A DNA stretch of 21,149 bases from positions 1 to 21,149 of the forward strand of contig JBHHZP010000056.1 of assembly GCA_046758085.1 (NCBI GenBank), given 5' to 3'. Made by a program: the position numbers and the translations under genes. Source of the DNA: VRUB01 sp046758085 (lineage in GTDB: Bacteria; Pseudomonadota; Gammaproteobacteria; Acidiferrobacterales; SPGG2). The notes under the pieces were generated by a model, which did not search any database, was not told the origin of the DNA, and was given only the letters and a program-made list of their open reading frames with translations. Shown here piece by piece: positions 1 to 7,655 of the stretch. Every line of letters begins with the position of its first letter. Position 1 is the first letter of the stretch.

Positions 1-1
1 C

Positions 2-1213
2 CCCATCGGCCGGCATGGCGGCGCATTGGCCGGTGTGCGACCCGACGACCTGTTGGCCTATACCTACCAGGCATTGATGGCACGCACGGGAATCGATCGG
101 GCATTGCTTGATGATGTCTACGCGGGATGCGGCAACCAGGCCGGCGAGGACAATCGCGACGTGGCGCGTATGTCCGTTCTGCTGGCGGGTTTTCCCGTGT
201 CCGTGGCCGGTGTCACCGTGAATCGCAACTGCTCGTCGGCGCTCGAGGCCGTGAACCAGGCAGCCAAGGCCATCATCGCGGGGGAGGGCGATGTCTACAT
301 TGGCAGTGGTGTGGAGTCTATGAGCCGCGCACCCTGGAGCGTGCCCAAGCCCGAACGTGTTCCGACGACGCGGGCGCCGGTCATGCATGACACGACAGTG
401 GGGTGGCGCTACAAGAATCCGAGAATGGACGAGATGTATCCCATTGTCAGTTTGGGCGAGACCGCCGAGGCGATTGCCGCGGAGATGAAGATCTCTCGCG
501 AGGAGCAAGATGCGTTTGCGCTCGAAAGCCAGCGCCGCGCCGTTGCCGCGATCAATGCAGGAAGGTTCAAGGACGAGATCATTCCGATTGAAATCGCGCA
601 GCGCAAAGGTCCACCGAAGATCGTCGACACCGATGAGCACCCGCGCTACGCGAAGTCCGACGAGCATTATCAGCTCGCGACCAGCCACGAGGAGCTGGCC
701 AAGCTGCGCCCTGCGTTCAAGCAGGATGGCAGCGTAACCGCCGGCAACTCCAGTGGTATCAACGACGGCGCCGCCGCATTACTGCTAATGAGCCGCGAGA
801 AGGCCGAGGCGCTCGGGCTGACGCCGATGGCGCGCTGGGTGGGCTCGGCGGTGGCCGGCGTGGACCCCGGTGTGATGGGCTACGGTCCGGTACCCGCCAC
901 GCGCAAGTTGCTGGAGCGCTTGGGCTTGCAGCTCGATGACATCGGGCTGATCGAAATCAATGAGGCGTTTGCGGCGCAGACGCTGGGCTGCATGCAGACG
1001 CTCGGCATGCGACACGAGATCACCAATGTAAATGGCGGGGCGATCGCGCTCGGGCATCCGACCGGCTGCTCGGGCGCGCGTATTCTGGTGACGCTGCTGC
1101 ACGAGATGAAGCGGCGCGCCCCCGGTGCGCATCGCCCGTTCTACGGGTTGGCGACCTTATGCGTGGGTGTCGGCATGGGGGCCAGCACCATCGTAGAGTG
1201 GATCGACGGCTGA
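2..1213 (+). CDS. Thiolase (acetyl-CoA acetyltransferase family), 5'-truncated
   Basis: Thiolase of the acetyl-CoA acetyltransferase / 3-ketoacyl-CoA thiolase family, which cleaves or condenses 3-ketoacyl-CoA with CoA. The frame is already open at base 2 and reads PIGRHGGALAGVRPDDLLA, a typical thiolase N-terminal stretch, so the true start lies just before the window; the TTG at 26 is internal. The acyl-accepting cysteine is in NRNCSSALEAV (codon 230-232). The C-terminal histidine is in GGAIALGHPTGCSG and the second catalytic cysteine is in ATLCVGVGMG (codon 1160-1162). The C-terminus is complete. Only 3 bases separate its stop from the CoA-transferase start, so the two are almost certainly one operon. 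The family is certain; the chain-length preference (acetoacetyl-CoA, 3-oxoadipyl-CoA or longer) cannot be read from sequence alone. A role in splitting acetoacetyl-CoA is an inference from the neighbours. Confidence 0.95.
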   Translation, partial: PIGRHGGALAGVRPDDLLAYTYQALMARTGIDRALLDDVYAGCGNQAGEDNRDVARMSVLLAGFPVSVAGVTVNRNCSSALEAVNQAAKAIIAGEGDVYIGSGVESMSRAPWSVPKPERVPTTRAPVMHDTTVGWRYKNPRMDEMYPIVSLGETAEAIAAEMKISREEQDAFALESQRRAVAAINAGRFKDEIIPIEIAQRKGPPKIVDTDEHPRYAKSDEHYQLATSHEELAKLRPAFKQDGSVTAGNSSGINDGAAALLLMSREKAEALGLTPMARWVGSAVAGVDPGVMGYGPVPATRKLLERLGLQLDDIGLIEINEAFAAQTLGCMQTLGMRHEITNVNGGAIALGHPTGCSGARILVTLLHEMKRRAPGAHRPFYGLATLCVGVGMGASTIVEWIDG

Positions 1214-1216
1214 ACC

Positions 1217-2443
1217 ATGGACCGCCCACTCTCCGGAATCCGCGTAGTGGGGCTCGAGCAGTACATGGCCGGACCGTACTGCACCATGCTGCTCGCGGAC
1301 GCGGGCGCGGAGGTGATCAAGATCGAGCGCCCCGGGAGCGGTGATCCGCGGCGCGCCATGCCGCCATTCGTCGAGAAGAACGGCGTGAAGAAGGCGGCCG
1401 GCTTCATGGGTTACAACCGCAACAAGAAAAGCCTCGCGCTTGACTTTCGCAACGAAAAAGGACAAGCGGTATACCGCAAGCTGGTGGCGCAGGCCGATGT
1501 CGTGGTGGAGAATCTGCGCCCAGGTTCGCTTGATCGCCTGGGACTGGGTTACGATGCCGTGCACAAGATCAACCCGCGCGTGGTGTACGCCGTGATCTCG
1601 GGCTTTGGACGGCTTGCCGGTTACGGGGGGCCTTACAGCGACCGCCCCGCATTCGACATTGTTGCCGAGGCCATGAGCGGCATCATGAACCTCGTTGGGT
1701 TTGAGGATAAGCCCCCCGCATGGACGATTTACGGCATGGCCGATATCTACTCGGGCATGGTCACGGCCTACGGCATCATGCAGGCGTTGTTCATGCGGAG
1801 CCGCACCGGGGAGGGGCAGCTAGTGGACTCGGCCATGTACGATAATATGCTGTCGCTCAACGAGTCCATGGTTGCCCTTTACTCGGTCGCCGGGCAATCG
1901 CCACAACGCGGCCGTCCGCGCAATGCCTATCCACGCGGTGCCTACAAGGCGCGCGACGGTTATGTTGCGGTCAATGTCCCGGACGAGCGCATCTGGCGCC
2001 GGTGGTGCGAGACCATGGGCCAGCCTGAGCTCATCGAAGACCCGCGCACCAACAGCGGCACCGCGCGCTCCAAGAATCGCGCGTTTGTCGATGAGATTAT
2101 CGCGCGCTGGTTGGCTGGTCTGACGCGTCGTGAGGCCGTCGAGCAGCTCAACAATGCGGGGGTACCGACGGGACCTGTGCACACCGCAGAAGACGTGTTT
2201 GCCTGTCCACAGGTGCAGGCGCGCGGTATGTTGATGCGTGTCCGCGACCCCGATGTGGGCGACTTCCAATTTGCCCGTACACCTCCTCACCTCTCCAGCG
2301 CGCCTGAGTTGCCGGCCGCACCCGCGCCTGATCTCGGTGCACACACACATGCCATCTTGCAGGACCTGTTGGGTTACACCCACGAACAGGTCGATGAGCT
2401 AATGGCTGAGGGTATTGTCGGCATAAACCAAAAAAACACCTAA
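1217..2443 (+). CDS. CaiB/BaiF family (family III) CoA-transferase
   Basis: Family III CoA-transferase, 408 aa, the usual length. Enzymes of this family move CoA between a CoA thioester and a free carboxylic acid through an aspartyl-CoA thioester. Visible family blocks are LEQYMAGPYCTMLLADAGAEVIKIERPG (N-terminal Rossmann-like part, residues 14-40, quoted in two overlapping pieces of the motif only for identification: LADAGAEVIKIERPG), SLALDFRNEKGQ (72-83), DVVVENLRPG (94-103) and GEGQLVDSAM (198-207). By alignment from memory to formyl-CoA transferase and the Mycobacterium racemase, the catalytic Asp is D176 in YGMADIYSG. It follows the thiolase by 3 bases. The C-terminal ...NQKNT and its stop codon lie inside a dispersed repeat, so the gene end may have been reset by repeat insertion. 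Substrates are unknown; acetoacetate activation is a plausible inference. A racemase (AMACR-type) is the main alternative in the superfamily. Confidence 0.92.
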   Translation: MDRPLSGIRVVGLEQYMAGPYCTMLLADAGAEVIKIERPGSGDPRRAMPPFVEKNGVKKAAGFMGYNRNKKSLALDFRNEKGQAVYRKLVAQADVVVENLRPGSLDRLGLGYDAVHKINPRVVYAVISGFGRLAGYGGPYSDRPAFDIVAEAMSGIMNLVGFEDKPPAWTIYGMADIYSGMVTAYGIMQALFMRSRTGEGQLVDSAMYDNMLSLNESMVALYSVAGQSPQRGRPRNAYPRGAYKARDGYVAVNVPDERIWRRWCETMGQPELIEDPRTNSGTARSKNRAFVDEIIARWLAGLTRREAVEQLNNAGVPTGPVHTAEDVFACPQVQARGMLMRVRDPDVGDFQFARTPPHLSSAPELPAAPAPDLGAHTHAILQDLLGYTHEQVDELMAEGIVGINQKNT

Positions 2444-2466
2444 CGCAAAGGCGCCAAGACGCAAAG
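2435..2466 (+). repeat. Dispersed repeat, copy A (overlaps CoA-transferase stop)
   Basis: A 32-bp segment beginning AACACCTAACGCAAAG and ending GACGCAAAG. It is a direct repeat of 2765-2796, matching at about 27 of 32 positions. The stop codon TAA of the CoA-transferase (2441-2443) lies within it. The shared core ACCTAACGCA recurs inverted at 11005-11014. No transposase is nearby, so this is a non-autonomous or relic repeat. Confidence 0.7.
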
Positions 2467-2582
2467 CGTCTGGCCGCCTTAATCAAAAATCTTATATTTG
2501 GACTCACCGGTGTCCCAAAATCCCGGCTTGAAATGCTGAAACTCGCCAGGACAAAGATGCCTTAGGAATGGATTGCACTCGA

Positions 2583-2696
2583 GATGCCGGTATCGCACCT
2601 TTGTTTCCGAGACACGCCGTGAATACTTCCATGTAGGCTCGGTGCTCGCATCCCTGCTGGCAACGGTCTCGGAAATAAAGGTGCGATTCCGGCATC
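2583..2696. repeat. 114-bp element with 31-bp terminal inverted repeats
   Basis: Bases 2583-2613 and 2666-2696 are near-perfect inverted repeats: 31 bp, 29 matching, differing at two positions. They flank a 52-base centre that contains CCGTGAATACTTCCATGTAG and CTCGCATCCCTGCTGG. As RNA or single-stranded DNA it would form one very long hairpin. The centre resembles a palindromic intergenic repeat that I recall from many gammaproteobacterial genomes; this is memory and was not searched. The best description is a MITE- or REP-like element. Confidence 0.75.
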
Positions 2697-2764
2697 GGGT
2701 GGTTGTGGCAGTGATGTTGGACTGCACGCCGTGGTACGAAGGGGCGGTTGGCATTAGCTAGAAC

Positions 2765-2860
2765 AACACCTAATGCAAAGACGCAGAGGCGCAAAGGGCA
2801 CAAAAGTTTCTGTTTAGCTTATATAAAGAAAATCTCTTCGCGTCTTTGCGTTGAGTAGTT
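2765..2860. repeat. Dispersed hairpin repeat, copy B
   Basis: The left end (2765-2796) directly repeats copy A. The segment TAATGCAAAGACGCAGAGG (2771-2789) is also inverted against TCTTCGCGTCTTTGCGTT (2835-2852), so the ~96-bp unit folds into a hairpin with an AT-rich loop. The right end GCGTTGAGTAGTT (2848-2860) recurs exactly at 14029-14041. Its size and inverted ends suggest a miniature inverted-repeat element. Confidence 0.7.
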
Positions 2861-2883
2861 GATTTGGGAATATTAAATTCGAG

Positions 2884-3708
2884 CTAAAATGCCAACATCT
2901 GGCGCACCGTATCGGCGTCCGCCAGTGGGCGGCCGAGCGCGAGCGCCCCGTCGCGTACCTGCTTGACCAGTGTTGCATTGTTGTCCGCCACCCGCCCATC
3001 CTTGAGATAGAAGTTATTTTCGAATCCCACGCGCACGTGTCCATCGAGTGTCGCGGCGGTGATTGCGCACGCGTGCTCGCGTTTGCCGAAGGCGCATACC
3101 GCCCACGGGGAGATGCCGTCGCGCGTCGACAGGAATACCAGCAGATCGTTAGGCTCGGAGGTCTGGTCGGCGGCGTAGCGCCCGAGCACGAACAGCAGCA
3201 GGGAAGGACCGGGTGGCACAATGCCTCGTCGACGGAAGTCGTTGTAACGTAATGCATCGCCCACGGAGTACAGAATGAACTGGGGGATGATGCGCTCGGC
3301 CACGACCCACGCGAGAAACGCCGCCGCATCGGACTCTGCATCGGTGTTCGGTATGATCTCGCGCAACGCGATGGAGACCGACTCGGGCCTAAGCGCACGA
3401 ACCGCGGCGATCTGCTCGGCAGGGGCGTAGCGCCCGCCCGCCTCGCTCGACATCTGTATCACCAGGCGGTCACCCACGGCGCGCTGAATCGCGGCCGTCG
3501 CCGAGCGATAAAGATCCGGGTCGAGTGAATGGTTGCCGTGGGCATCGCGCACATGCAGGTGGATCATCGACGCGCCCACCTCACAACACTGTGCCGCCGT
3601 CCGGGCGATTTGATCTGCGGTGACGGGCAGCGCGGGGTGGTCGGCCTGAGTTTTGTAGGCGCCGTTGGGGGCGACGGCCAGGATGAGAGGCGCCCAGTCC
3701 GTGCTCAT
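2884..3708 (-). CDS. BKACE / DUF849 beta-keto acid cleavage enzyme
   Basis: DUF849 (BKACE) TIM-barrel enzyme of 274 aa, the usual length. The characterised member Kce condenses a beta-keto acid with acetyl-CoA and splits it to acetoacetate and a shortened acyl-CoA, using Zn. Visible metal ligands are H50 and H52 in MIHLHVRD and E230 in VRVGFENN; the conserved Arg is R226. Compared from memory with Kce, the Glu that reads the substrate amino group (E14) aligns with Y18, E143 with a hydrophobic residue in QFILYSVG, and D231 with N231. The substrate is therefore probably not 3-keto-5-aminohexanoate. Its ATG shares one base with the stop of the upstream aminotransferase (TGATG) and no Shine-Dalgarno is visible, which suggests translational coupling. 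The family call is firm; the substrate is unknown. Confidence 0.93.
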   Translation of the reverse strand: MSTDWAPLILAVAPNGAYKTQADHPALPVTADQIARTAAQCCEVGASMIHLHVRDAHGNHSLDPDLYRSATAAIQRAVGDRLVIQMSSEAGGRYAPAEQIAAVRALRPESVSIALREIIPNTDAESDAAAFLAWVVAERIIPQFILYSVGDALRYNDFRRRGIVPPGPSLLLFVLGRYAADQTSEPNDLLVFLSTRDGISPWAVCAFGKREHACAITAATLDGHVRVGFENNFYLKDGRVADNNATLVKQVRDGALALGRPLADADTVRQMLAF

Positions 3709-5039
3709 CAGGAGATATCGCCAATGGCCGCGTCGATCGCTGGTCCCAGCTTGTCGACGATCTCCGCCACATGGCTTTCATCGATGATGAAAGGCGGCGC
3801 CAACAAGATGTGATTGCCGAGGCGCCCGTCGATGGTGCCGCTCATAGGGTAACACATGAGCCCGCGCTCCATGGCACGGCGCTTGATCGCCGCGAACAAT
3901 CGCGCATCCGGATCGAAAGATTCCTTGGTCGCCCGGTCGGCAACCACTTCGAGCCCGCGAAAAAGACCGCGCCCGCGGATGTCACCGATATGTGGGTGTT
4001 CGCCGAAACGATCGTGCAGGGCGGCGGCGAGCGTGTCCCCTTGCCGCTGCACGTTTTCCAGCAGGTTGTCTTCGCGGATCACCTTCTGCACTGCCAGCGC
4101 GGCGGCGCATGCGGTGGGGTGACCCATGTAGGTGTGCCCGTGCTGGAAGAAGCCGGAGCCGTCGCGGATGGCGTTGTAGATCTGCTCGGTCACCAGCAGC
4201 GCGGCAATGGGTTGGTAGCCGGCACCGAGGCCCTTGGCGACCGCCACCATGTCCGGTTTGATGCCTTCCTGCTCATAGGCGAACAGTGTGCCGGTGCGCC
4301 CCATGCCGCACATCACCTCGTCCAGGATCAGCAACACATTGTAGCGGTCACAAATCTCACGGATGCGCTTGAAGTACCCGGGTACAGGTGGCACGGCCCC
4401 CGCGGTCGCGCCGACTACGGGCTCGGCGAGGAAGGCAAGCACCGAGTACGGGCCAAGCTCCTCAATCTTCGCCTCTAGCTCATCGGCCACCCGCAAGCCG
4501 TAAGCTTCGTCGGTCTCGTCTTCACGCCGGCCGCGGTAGGCGTAGCACGGCGAGATATGCTGCGACTCGATGAGCAAGGGCTCGAACTTGCGCCGGCGCC
4601 ACTGATTGCCGCCCACGGCCAGCGCCCCCAGCGTGTTGCCATGGTAGCTCTGACGCCGCGCGATGAAATGGCTACGTTGCGGCTCCCCGATCTCCAAAAA
4701 ATACTGTCGGGCAAGCTTCAGCGCGGCCTCGATCGCCTCCGAGCCCCCGCTCACAAAGTACACCCGGTCGAGCCCTGCGGGCGCGCCTTCGACCAGCATG
4801 CCCGCGAGCTGCTCGAGCGCGGAGTTGCTAAAAAAGGAGGTATGGGCATACGGGATGCGATCGAGCTGATCCTTGATTGCCTGAATGACGACCGGGTGAT
4901 TGTGGCCCAGGCAGGACACGGCGGCGCCGCTGGAGGCGTCCAGGTAGCGTTTGCCCTCGCTATCAATGATGTACGGTCCTTCGCCGGCTGCGACCAAGGG
5001 CAGGGTCGTGCGCGCGTGCCGGTGGAAAACGTGGTTCAT
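3708..5039 (-). CDS. Class III (omega) aminotransferase, PLP-dependent
   Basis: Class III aminotransferase (fold type I), 443 aa, full length. It moves an amino group from an amine or omega/beta-amino acid to a keto acid through PLP. Visible motifs are the phosphate-binding VSGGSEAIEAALK (96-108), SYHGNTLGAL (131-140), LILDEVMCGMGRTG with Asp D240 that pairs with the pyridine nitrogen (237-250), the PLP Schiff-base lysine K269 in AVAKGLGAGY, and GHTYMGHPTACAAAL (301-315). It is first in a two-gene - strand operon with the BKACE enzyme, whose start overlaps its stop. That pairing suggests it makes the beta-keto acid that the BKACE enzyme cleaves, for instance from a beta-amino acid. This is inference; similar proteins act on taurine, beta-alanine, polyamines and others. 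Confidence 0.93.
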   Translation of the reverse strand: MNHVFHRHARTTLPLVAAGEGPYIIDSEGKRYLDASSGAAVSCLGHNHPVVIQAIKDQLDRIPYAHTSFFSNSALEQLAGMLVEGAPAGLDRVYFVSGGSEAIEAALKLARQYFLEIGEPQRSHFIARRQSYHGNTLGALAVGGNQWRRRKFEPLLIESQHISPCYAYRGRREDETDEAYGLRVADELEAKIEELGPYSVLAFLAEPVVGATAGAVPPVPGYFKRIREICDRYNVLLILDEVMCGMGRTGTLFAYEQEGIKPDMVAVAKGLGAGYQPIAALLVTEQIYNAIRDGSGFFQHGHTYMGHPTACAAALAVQKVIREDNLLENVQRQGDTLAAALHDRFGEHPHIGDIRGRGLFRGLEVVADRATKESFDPDARLFAAIKRRAMERGLMCYPMSGTIDGRLGNHILLAPPFIIDESHVAEIVDKLGPAIDAAIGDIS

Positions 5040-5251
5040 CCGGGCTGTATGCTAAATGGGCCAGTCATGCCAGAGCGGGCGCAGTGCAATCATAAATGGT
5101 AGCTGGATGGTTGGTATTTATCCATGGCCCGTCACCGGCCCGGCCCTGTGCACTCGCGGGCCATCACGGGCAATAACCGTGCCGCATCGCGGCATGGACA
5201 GATCGTCAACACCGCGGGGCGCGGTAGATGGTCAGAATTGACGCCATGCGG

Positions 5252-5279
5252 TTGTATTTCGAACGGACAGTGTTATAGT
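5252..5279 (+). promoter_or_regulatory. Possible sigma-70 promoter for the TRAP cluster
   Basis: TTGTAT (5252-5257), a 16-base spacer and TATAGT (5274-5279) lie about 140 bases before the first TAXI gene in the 380-base region between divergent operons (5040-5419). A small inverted repeat, TCGAGT/ACTCGA with 9 bases between (5357-5377), lies downstream and could be an operator. A strong Shine-Dalgarno AGGAGG is at 5408-5413. Nothing else recognisable was found in this gap. The promoter call rests on consensus match only. Confidence 0.35.
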
Positions 5280-5419
5280 GCGAGCACTCGCATCGGCGAG
5301 AAATCCCGCCTGTGGGCGGTCCCTATGGGGCCGGTGGCGGGACATAACGCTAACCGTCGAGTACGATAATCACTCGAATAAATCGGGGTTCATCCCTTTT
5401 AATAATTAGGAGGATCGCT

Positions 5420-6415
5420 ATGTCATTTCACATCAAGAAACTAACGACCGCCGCTGCCAGCGCACTGTTGGTAGCGGGAGTCTCCGTGGCCGCGTGGACG
5501 GTGCCGGCGACTGCATGGGGCGCCGAGTTCATCACCATAGGCACCGGTGGCGTCACGGGCGTGTACTATCCGACCGGCGGCTCCATCTGTCGCCTGGTCA
5601 ACAAGAACCGCAAGAAGACCGGCATTCGATGCACCGTGGAGAGCACCGGCGGGTCGATCTACAACCTGAACACCATCCGTGCTGGCGAGCTCGACATGGG
5701 TGTGGTGCAGTCCGACTGGCAGTTCCATGCCTATAACGGCAGCAGCAAGTTCAAGGACAAGGGTGCCTTCCCGGAGCTCAGGGCGGTTTTTTCGGTGCAC
5801 AATGAGCCGTTTACGGTCGTCGCCCGCAAAGATTCCGGCATCAAGAAGTTCAAGGACCTCCAGGGTAAGCGTGTCAACATCGGTAACCCCGGCTCGGGTC
5901 AGCGCGGCACCATGGAGGTCGTGATGCAGGCGCTGGGCTGGAACATGAATACGTTCTCGCTCGCATCCGAGCTCAAGTCCGCCGAGCAGTCCAAGGCGCT
6001 GTGTGACAACAAGATTGACGCCATGGTGTTCACCGTCGGCCATCCGAGCGGCTCCATCAAGGAAGCGACCACCTCGTGCGACTCCGTGATCGTCTCGGTC
6101 ACCGGCAGAGCCATCAACAAGTTGGTCAATAAACATCCTTACTACGCCCATGCCATCATCCCCGGCGGGATGTACCGCGGCAGCCCGAAAAACGTGAAGA
6201 CCTTCGGCGTGAAAGCAACCTTCGTCAGCTCCACCAAAACGCCGGCCAATACGGTCTACTGGGTAGTGAAGTCGGTGTTCGAGAACTTCGACAGCTTCAA
6301 GAAGCTGCATCCGGCCTTCAATCATCTGACCAAGAAGGCCATGGTGAACGACGGTCTGTCTGCACCGCTGCACGACGGCGCCCTGAAGTACTACAAAGAA
6401 GCACGCCTCAAGTAA
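5420..6415 (+). CDS. TAXI family TRAP transporter substrate-binding protein (copy 1)
   Basis: Periplasmic binding protein of the TAXI family, 331 aa, which delivers a substrate to a TRAP transporter. It has a classic Sec signal: KK at residues 6-7, a hydrophobic stretch from about 11 to 33, and likely cleavage near 34-35 (AWG/AEF). The mature protein starts FITIGTGGVTGVYYPTGGSI, the family signature, and holds KRVNIGNPGSGQRGTMEVVM (150-169). Four cysteines (C57, C71, C195, C220) are kept at matching places in the second copy, which suggests two disulfides. The start is set by AGGAGG 6 bases before the ATG. An intrinsic terminator follows at once, so this copy may be made in excess over the permease, as is common for binding proteins. 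The ligand is unknown; characterised TAXI proteins bind small organic acids such as glutamate and 2-oxoglutarate. Confidence 0.93.
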   Translation: MSFHIKKLTTAAASALLVAGVSVAAWTVPATAWGAEFITIGTGGVTGVYYPTGGSICRLVNKNRKKTGIRCTVESTGGSIYNLNTIRAGELDMGVVQSDWQFHAYNGSSKFKDKGAFPELRAVFSVHNEPFTVVARKDSGIKKFKDLQGKRVNIGNPGSGQRGTMEVVMQALGWNMNTFSLASELKSAEQSKALCDNKIDAMVFTVGHPSGSIKEATTSCDSVIVSVTGRAINKLVNKHPYYAHAIIPGGMYRGSPKNVKTFGVKATFVSSTKTPANTVYWVVKSVFENFDSFKKLHPAFNHLTKKAMVNDGLSAPLHDGALKYYKEARLK

Positions 6416-6425
6416 TTATACAAAC

Positions 6426-6470
6426 GCGCAAAGGGGCACGGCTTACGCCGTTTCCCCGCTGCGCTTTTTT
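6426..6470 (+). terminator. Intrinsic terminator between the two TAXI genes
   Basis: A GC-rich stem runs from GCGC (6426) through AGGGGCACGGC, loop TTAC, GCCGTTTCCCC to GCGC (6461-6464), with a few internal mismatches, followed by TTTTTT (6465-6470). It lies 11 bases after the stop of the first TAXI gene and 80 bases before the second. It probably acts as a partial terminator that sets binding-protein to permease ratios. Confidence 0.8.
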
Positions 6471-6548
6471 GCGTGCCCGGCGGAATCTGTTTGCCGTCAC
6501 ACCCGCGGCGGCAAACAGAGTGCGCGCGTGCCATTCGGGAGGCCGGCT

Positions 6549-7520
6549 ATGACCAGAATCCCGCTGTTTGCCTCGTTGCTTGTCCTGGCGCTCACCGTAT
6601 CCGGCACAGGCATGGTGGGGTTGGTGCGCGCCGATGAGATACTGATCGGCACCGGCAGCACGGCCGGTGTCTACTACCCGGCGGGCCGGGCCATCTGCCG
6701 GCTGGTGAACCGTTATGTCCAGGGTGCCAGGTGCCGGGCGCAGCCCACGGCCGGATCCGCGTTCAACCTGAGTAACGTCACTGGCGGCAGCCTTGACATC
6801 GGGTTGGCACAATCGGATCTGCAGTACGACGCGGTCAACCACACCGGCGCCTTCCAGTTCATCGATATCCCCTTCAGCAATCTGCGCACCATGTTTTCCC
6901 TGCATGCCGAGCCCTTCACGGTGGTGGCGCGAAGCGATTCCGGCATCCGCAGCTTCGACGATCTGAAAGGCAAGCGGGTAAATATCGGCAATCCCGGCTC
7001 GGGCCAGCGCGCTACCATGGAAGTCGTCATGGCTGCCAAGGGCTGGATCAAGGGTGATTTCCTGCTCGCCGAGGAGCTGCCCGCATCGCAGCAGTCGCTC
7101 GCGCTGTGTCACAACCGCGTGCAGGCGATGGTGTACAGCGCCGGTCACCCCAACGCATCCATCGCCCAGGTCACGAAGCTGTGTGATGCCGTGCTGGTCG
7201 ATGTCCGCGGTTCCGTGATCGACAAGTTGTTGGCCGACAATCCGTATTATGCGCCCGCCACCATTCCTGGTGGGATGTACGCTGGCAACCCCGATGACGT
7301 TCAAACGTTCGGTGTAAAGGCCACTGTGGTGACGTCGGCGGACGTTCCGGCGGACCTGGTTTACGCGGTGGTGGCGGCGGTGTTCGATCACCTCGATCAG
7401 TTCCACAAGATGCATCCGGCCTTCGCCAGGCTGGAGGCCAGGAAAATGGCGCGCGAGGGGCTTTCCGCGCCGTTACATGAAGGTGCGGCGCGCTACTTCA
7501 AGGAGAAAGGCTTGCGCTAA
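6549..7520 (+). CDS. TAXI family TRAP transporter substrate-binding protein (copy 2)
   Basis: Second TAXI binding protein, 323 aa from the ATG at 6549, which is preceded by GGGAGG (6537-6542) at a 6-base distance. An in-frame GTG at 6528 lacks such a site and would spoil the signal peptide, so I reject it. The signal peptide covers about residues 1-28 (cleavage near VRA/DE). The mature protein begins ILIGTGSTAGVYYPAG and contains GKRVNIGNPGSGQRATMEVV (141-160). By eye about half of its residues match the first copy, and cysteines C50, C62, C187 and C212 align with those of copy 1. A tandem duplication followed by divergence is the simplest origin. The two copies may feed different ligands to the same permease, or one may be a sensor. 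That is inference. Confidence 0.92.
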   Translation: MTRIPLFASLLVLALTVSGTGMVGLVRADEILIGTGSTAGVYYPAGRAICRLVNRYVQGARCRAQPTAGSAFNLSNVTGGSLDIGLAQSDLQYDAVNHTGAFQFIDIPFSNLRTMFSLHAEPFTVVARSDSGIRSFDDLKGKRVNIGNPGSGQRATMEVVMAAKGWIKGDFLLAEELPASQQSLALCHNRVQAMVYSAGHPNASIAQVTKLCDAVLVDVRGSVIDKLLADNPYYAPATIPGGMYAGNPDDVQTFGVKATVVTSADVPADLVYAVVAAVFDHLDQFHKMHPAFARLEARKMAREGLSAPLHEGAARYFKEKGLR

Positions 7521-7655
7521 CGCCGCATCGCACAGACAACGCGCTGATCATGAAGTTCCGAATAGGGAGCGTGGGGCGACTTGTTCAGCGGGCGCTGTAT
7601 CACGACAAAGCACTCGACGGAAAGCAGGCGGGAGAGGCAGTGAGGAGTACACAAG

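Larger units (their letters stand above)
2444..2883. other. Convergent intergenic region filled with repeats
   Basis: These 440 bases separate two convergent operons. No credible gene was found; short open frames on both strands translate only repeat sequence. The region holds the end of repeat copy A, a long inverted-repeat element (2583-2696), a second hairpin repeat (2765-2860) and an AT-rich tail (2861-2883). No clear intrinsic terminator with a U-tract was seen for either operon, though the long hairpins could serve that purpose. Confidence 0.7.

Noticed and set aside
2479..2803. Short open frames across the intergenic repeats
   Set aside because: They translate the inverted repeat element; no ribosome site and no coding signal, so treated as repeat-derived.
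5441..6373. Long - strand frame opposite the first TAXI gene
   Set aside because: Antisense to a clear signal-peptide protein; no recognisable domain. The similar frame at 6408-7415 opposite the second copy is simply the same shadow.
6528..6548. GTG start for the second TAXI protein
   Set aside because: GGGAGG at 6537-6542 fits the ATG at 6549, and the extra residues would precede a normal signal peptide.
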